Source: JAVZIQ01 sp037440545 (GTDB taxonomy: Archaea; Thermoproteota; Bathyarchaeia; Bathyarchaeales; Bathycorpusculaceae). From it: a DNA stretch of 21,243 nucleotides. The notes beneath the pieces were generated by a model. The model made no database searches, was not told the DNA's origin, and worked only from the letters and a program-made list of their open reading frames with translations. A program made the position numbers and the translations under genes. The stretch is taken from the NCBI GenBank assembly GCA_037440545.1, contig JBBITX010000020.1:1-21243 (forward strand), given 5' to 3'. Positions 19,820 through 21,243 of this stretch are shown one piece after another; positions within the stretch are counted from its first letter, which is position 1; every line of letters begins with the position of its first letter.

Positions 19820-20239
19820 TTATCCTCCGTTAATTTCGAGGCGTGTTTTTTGCCTCACATAAATAACTGGCACATTTATATCTCTTAGCCTCTTCCTAAG
19901 CTCCTTATCATTTGTGAAAACTGGGCATTTCCAATCACGAGCTATCTGAACTATAATATCGTCTAATGAGCCTTTATAAGTTTCATCTACTTTAACCAGC
20001 TTGCACTTGTCAGACATCTTTAAGGCGAAAGCTGCCTCCCGCCGAGTTTTAGCTGAGCCTTTTTCATAAAGTTTCTCGATCTCCCGCTTTACAGGTGAAA
20101 GTAAGACTGGTTCGTAGTATCCGCCTAAAATTTTTTTCATTTCCTCAAATATGTCTATTCTGAAGCGAAGGGGAACAAATAAGGCGTTTGAATCTAAAAT
20201 CACCCGTAAACTCTCCTTTTTAGAGTTGCGTTTAGCCAT
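19820..20239 (-). CDS. PIN-domain protein, FCF1/Utp24-like (probable rRNA-processing nuclease)
   Basis: This 139-residue single-domain PIN protein keeps the acidic residues that bind metal in this nuclease fold: Asp16 in ILDSNALFVP, Glu53 in VKREIEKLY, Asp93 or Asp94 in GSLDDIIVQIA, and Asp111 in FTNDKELRKRLR. The wording DSNALFVPLRFRIDIFEEM and VPVIYVRQKTRLEI is close to the FCF1/Utp24 type, which in eukaryotes cuts pre-rRNA, rather than to VapC toxins. No antitoxin gene is beside it. It lies between aIF2-gamma (7 bases) and rpoE' (3 bases), a common archaeal order, which supports a housekeeping RNA role. The endonuclease role itself is inferred. Confidence 0.85.
   Translation of the reverse strand: MAKRNSKKESLRVILDSNALFVPLRFRIDIFEEMKKILGGYYEPVLLSPVKREIEKLYEKGSAKTRREAAFALKMSDKCKLVKVDETYKGSLDDIIVQIARDWKCPVFTNDKELRKRLRDINVPVIYVRQKTRLEINGG
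19823..19827 (-). promoter_or_regulatory. RBS (GGAGG) deciding the TTG start of rpoE'
   Basis: GGAGG is formed by the last codons of the PIN-domain gene and lies 7 bases before the TTG at 19816. It supports that start over the ATG at 19798, which lacks an RBS. Confidence 0.65.
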
Positions 20240-20246
20240 TTATGAA

Positions 20247-21243
20247 TCACTTTATCATTCCGTAGCCTATTAGCCTCCATCTCCCACCAATCTTCCGGCT
20301 TATGGCAACCCTTGAACCAGTTAAAGCGCAAACAGGCCTTGTTAAGGTTAATTCTGCAGTGTCATCTCTTATTTGTGAAACCTTTCCAAGGGTTATTGCA
20401 GCCCCTACGTGTAGGAGTAAATTTTCATTTTTAGTTATGCTTTCAACTTTGGCAAGCTCTTTTGTTCCAACGGCCCGCTCGAGAATGTGTGTTTCTAACG
20501 TTAACTCTGTCAATACGGGTGGTAGCTTCCCTGTCTTTCCAACAAGGTTTCCTGTCAGTCCATCAGCCTTTGAAAGGGATGGGTCGAGGAGGGTTCCAAC
20601 TCCAACAAGTCCGCCGCAGTGGGCTTCATTGACGCTTTTTCCGCCGGCATGTAAGCTTACAATCTCGGTTAGAAGGGGTTTATAAACGGTTTTACCGTTT
20701 TCCTCTACGCTTATTCCGGGACGAATTTCTATTTCATCTTTAACGCTGAACTTGCCCTGCAAAATTGTTCCGCCTATCACTCCGCCTTCAAGTTTTTCAA
20801 TGGGGATGCCGGGCTTGTTAACGTCGAAGGATCTGACAACATACATAAGTGAAGGTTTAGACTCGTCTCTTTCTGGTGTAGGTATAAACTCCTCTATAGC
20901 TTGGATTAATGCATCTATATTCACAGCTCGCTGTGCAGAAACAGGTATTATGGGGGCTTTTTCAGCTATTGTCCCTTTAACAAAATTTTTTATCTCTTCA
21001 TAATTCCTCCGCGCTCGCTCCACGTCTACTATGTCAATTTTGTTCTGCACAATGACTATATTTTTTATCCCGATTATTTCAGCTGCAGCTAAATGTTCCC
21101 TTGTCTGCGGTTGGGGACAAGGTTCATCTGCTGCTATAACGAGGATGGCTCCATCCATAATTGCAGCTCCAGAAAGCATGGTTGCCATTAACGCCTCATG
21201 TCCTGGAGCGTCAACAAAGCTCACAGCTCTCACAAATGTTTCT
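20247..21243 (-). CDS. eif2g: Translation initiation factor 2 subunit gamma (5' end outside window)
   Basis: aIF2-gamma is the GTPase core of the factor that brings initiator Met-tRNA to the small subunit. The frame is open to the window edge, so the GTG at 21233 is not the true start. The N-terminal P-loop and switch 1 lie outside. Visible are the G3 box VSFVDAPGHEALMATMLSG, IMDGAILVIAADEPCPQPQT, the G4 box QNKIDIV, the G5 region PVSAQ, domain II (YVVRSFDVNKPGIPIEKLEG, GVIGGTILQGKF) and domain III ending RWRLIGYGMIK. It is the first visible gene of the minus-strand operon that runs to 17471. Confidence 0.95.
   Translation of the reverse strand, partial: ETFVRAVSFVDAPGHEALMATMLSGAAIMDGAILVIAADEPCPQPQTREHLAAAEIIGIKNIVIVQNKIDIVDVERARRNYEEIKNFVKGTIAEKAPIIPVSAQRAVNIDALIQAIEEFIPTPERDESKPSLMYVVRSFDVNKPGIPIEKLEGGVIGGTILQGKFSVKDEIEIRPGISVEENGKTVYKPLLTEIVSLHAGGKSVNEAHCGGLVGVGTLLDPSLSKADGLTGNLVGKTGKLPPVLTELTLETHILERAVGTKELAKVESITKNENLLLHVGAAITLGKVSQIRDDTAELTLTRPVCALTGSRVAISRKIGGRWRLIGYGMIK

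Noticed and set aside
19820..20239. PIN protein as a VapC toxin of a toxin-antitoxin pair
   Set aside because: No small antitoxin gene lies next to it; it is embedded in an essential operon and its sequence is closer to the FCF1/Utp24 type.

Overview
This window is archaeal chromosome carrying mostly information-processing genes. The evidence is direct. It holds SRP54, the archaeal tRNA pseudouridine synthase Pus10, RNA polymerase subunits of the archaeal/eukaryotic type (Rpb4/RpoF, Rpb7/RpoE', Rpb11/RpoL) with Spt4, exosome subunit Csl4, diphthamide enzyme Dph2, the GTP-dependent dephospho-CoA kinase family, aIF2-gamma, and ribosomal proteins found only in archaea and eukaryotes (eL21, eS24, eS31). 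AT-rich TATA-like boxes lie about 25 nt from several starts. Protein wording and gene order fit a TACK-group archaeon, most likely Bathyarchaeia-like; that placement is an impression and was not tested. I see no tRNA, rRNA, CRISPR array, transposase or phage gene.

Layout, left to right. (1) 1-4475, plus strand: the 3' end of srp54, pus10, rpl21e, rpoF, a DUF655 gene, ksgA/dim1 and a HemK/PrmC-type methyltransferase, tightly packed or overlapping, an arrangement often conserved in archaea. (2) 4522-8151, plus: a dCTP deaminase/dUTPase-superfamily protein, then rpl10e with its own strong promoter and RBS, directly followed by PEP synthase ppsA. (3) 8217-10308, plus: dph2, a possible 43-codon small gene, csl4 and rpoL. 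(4) 10298-13833, a mixed-strand, more accessory-looking block: an RNase III-like protein (minus), an aminoglycoside-phosphotransferase-fold kinase, a DUF123 protein, a calcineurin-type phosphoesterase (minus) and an APS-kinase-like protein. (5) 13985-17267, plus: ribosomal operon rpl3-rpl4-rpl23-rpl2-rps19, which stops after S19 where archaeal clusters usually continue with L22 and S3. (6) 17471-21243, minus: aIF2-gamma (5' end outside the window), a PIN-domain protein, rpoE', spt4, dephospho-CoA kinase, rps24e, rps27ae and a conserved-looking unknown protein, with junctions that touch or overlap by a few bases, so almost certainly one transcript.

The genes are mainly about making and maturing the translation machinery (rRNA dimethylation, tRNA Psi54/55, eEF2 diphthamide, release-factor methylation), transcription and RNA decay. 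PEP synthase and dephospho-CoA kinase link these operons to central metabolism. No clear new multi-gene system is visible. The points most worth a second look are the unknown protein at the end of the aIF2-gamma operon, which resembles SecB-fold proteins in layout; unusual motif-IV residues in the two neighbouring methyltransferases; the 43-codon ORF coupled to csl4; and the kinase/phosphoesterase block between rpoL and rpl3. No gene-free stretch exceeds 300 bases; the longest are about 9222-9429 and 17268-17470.
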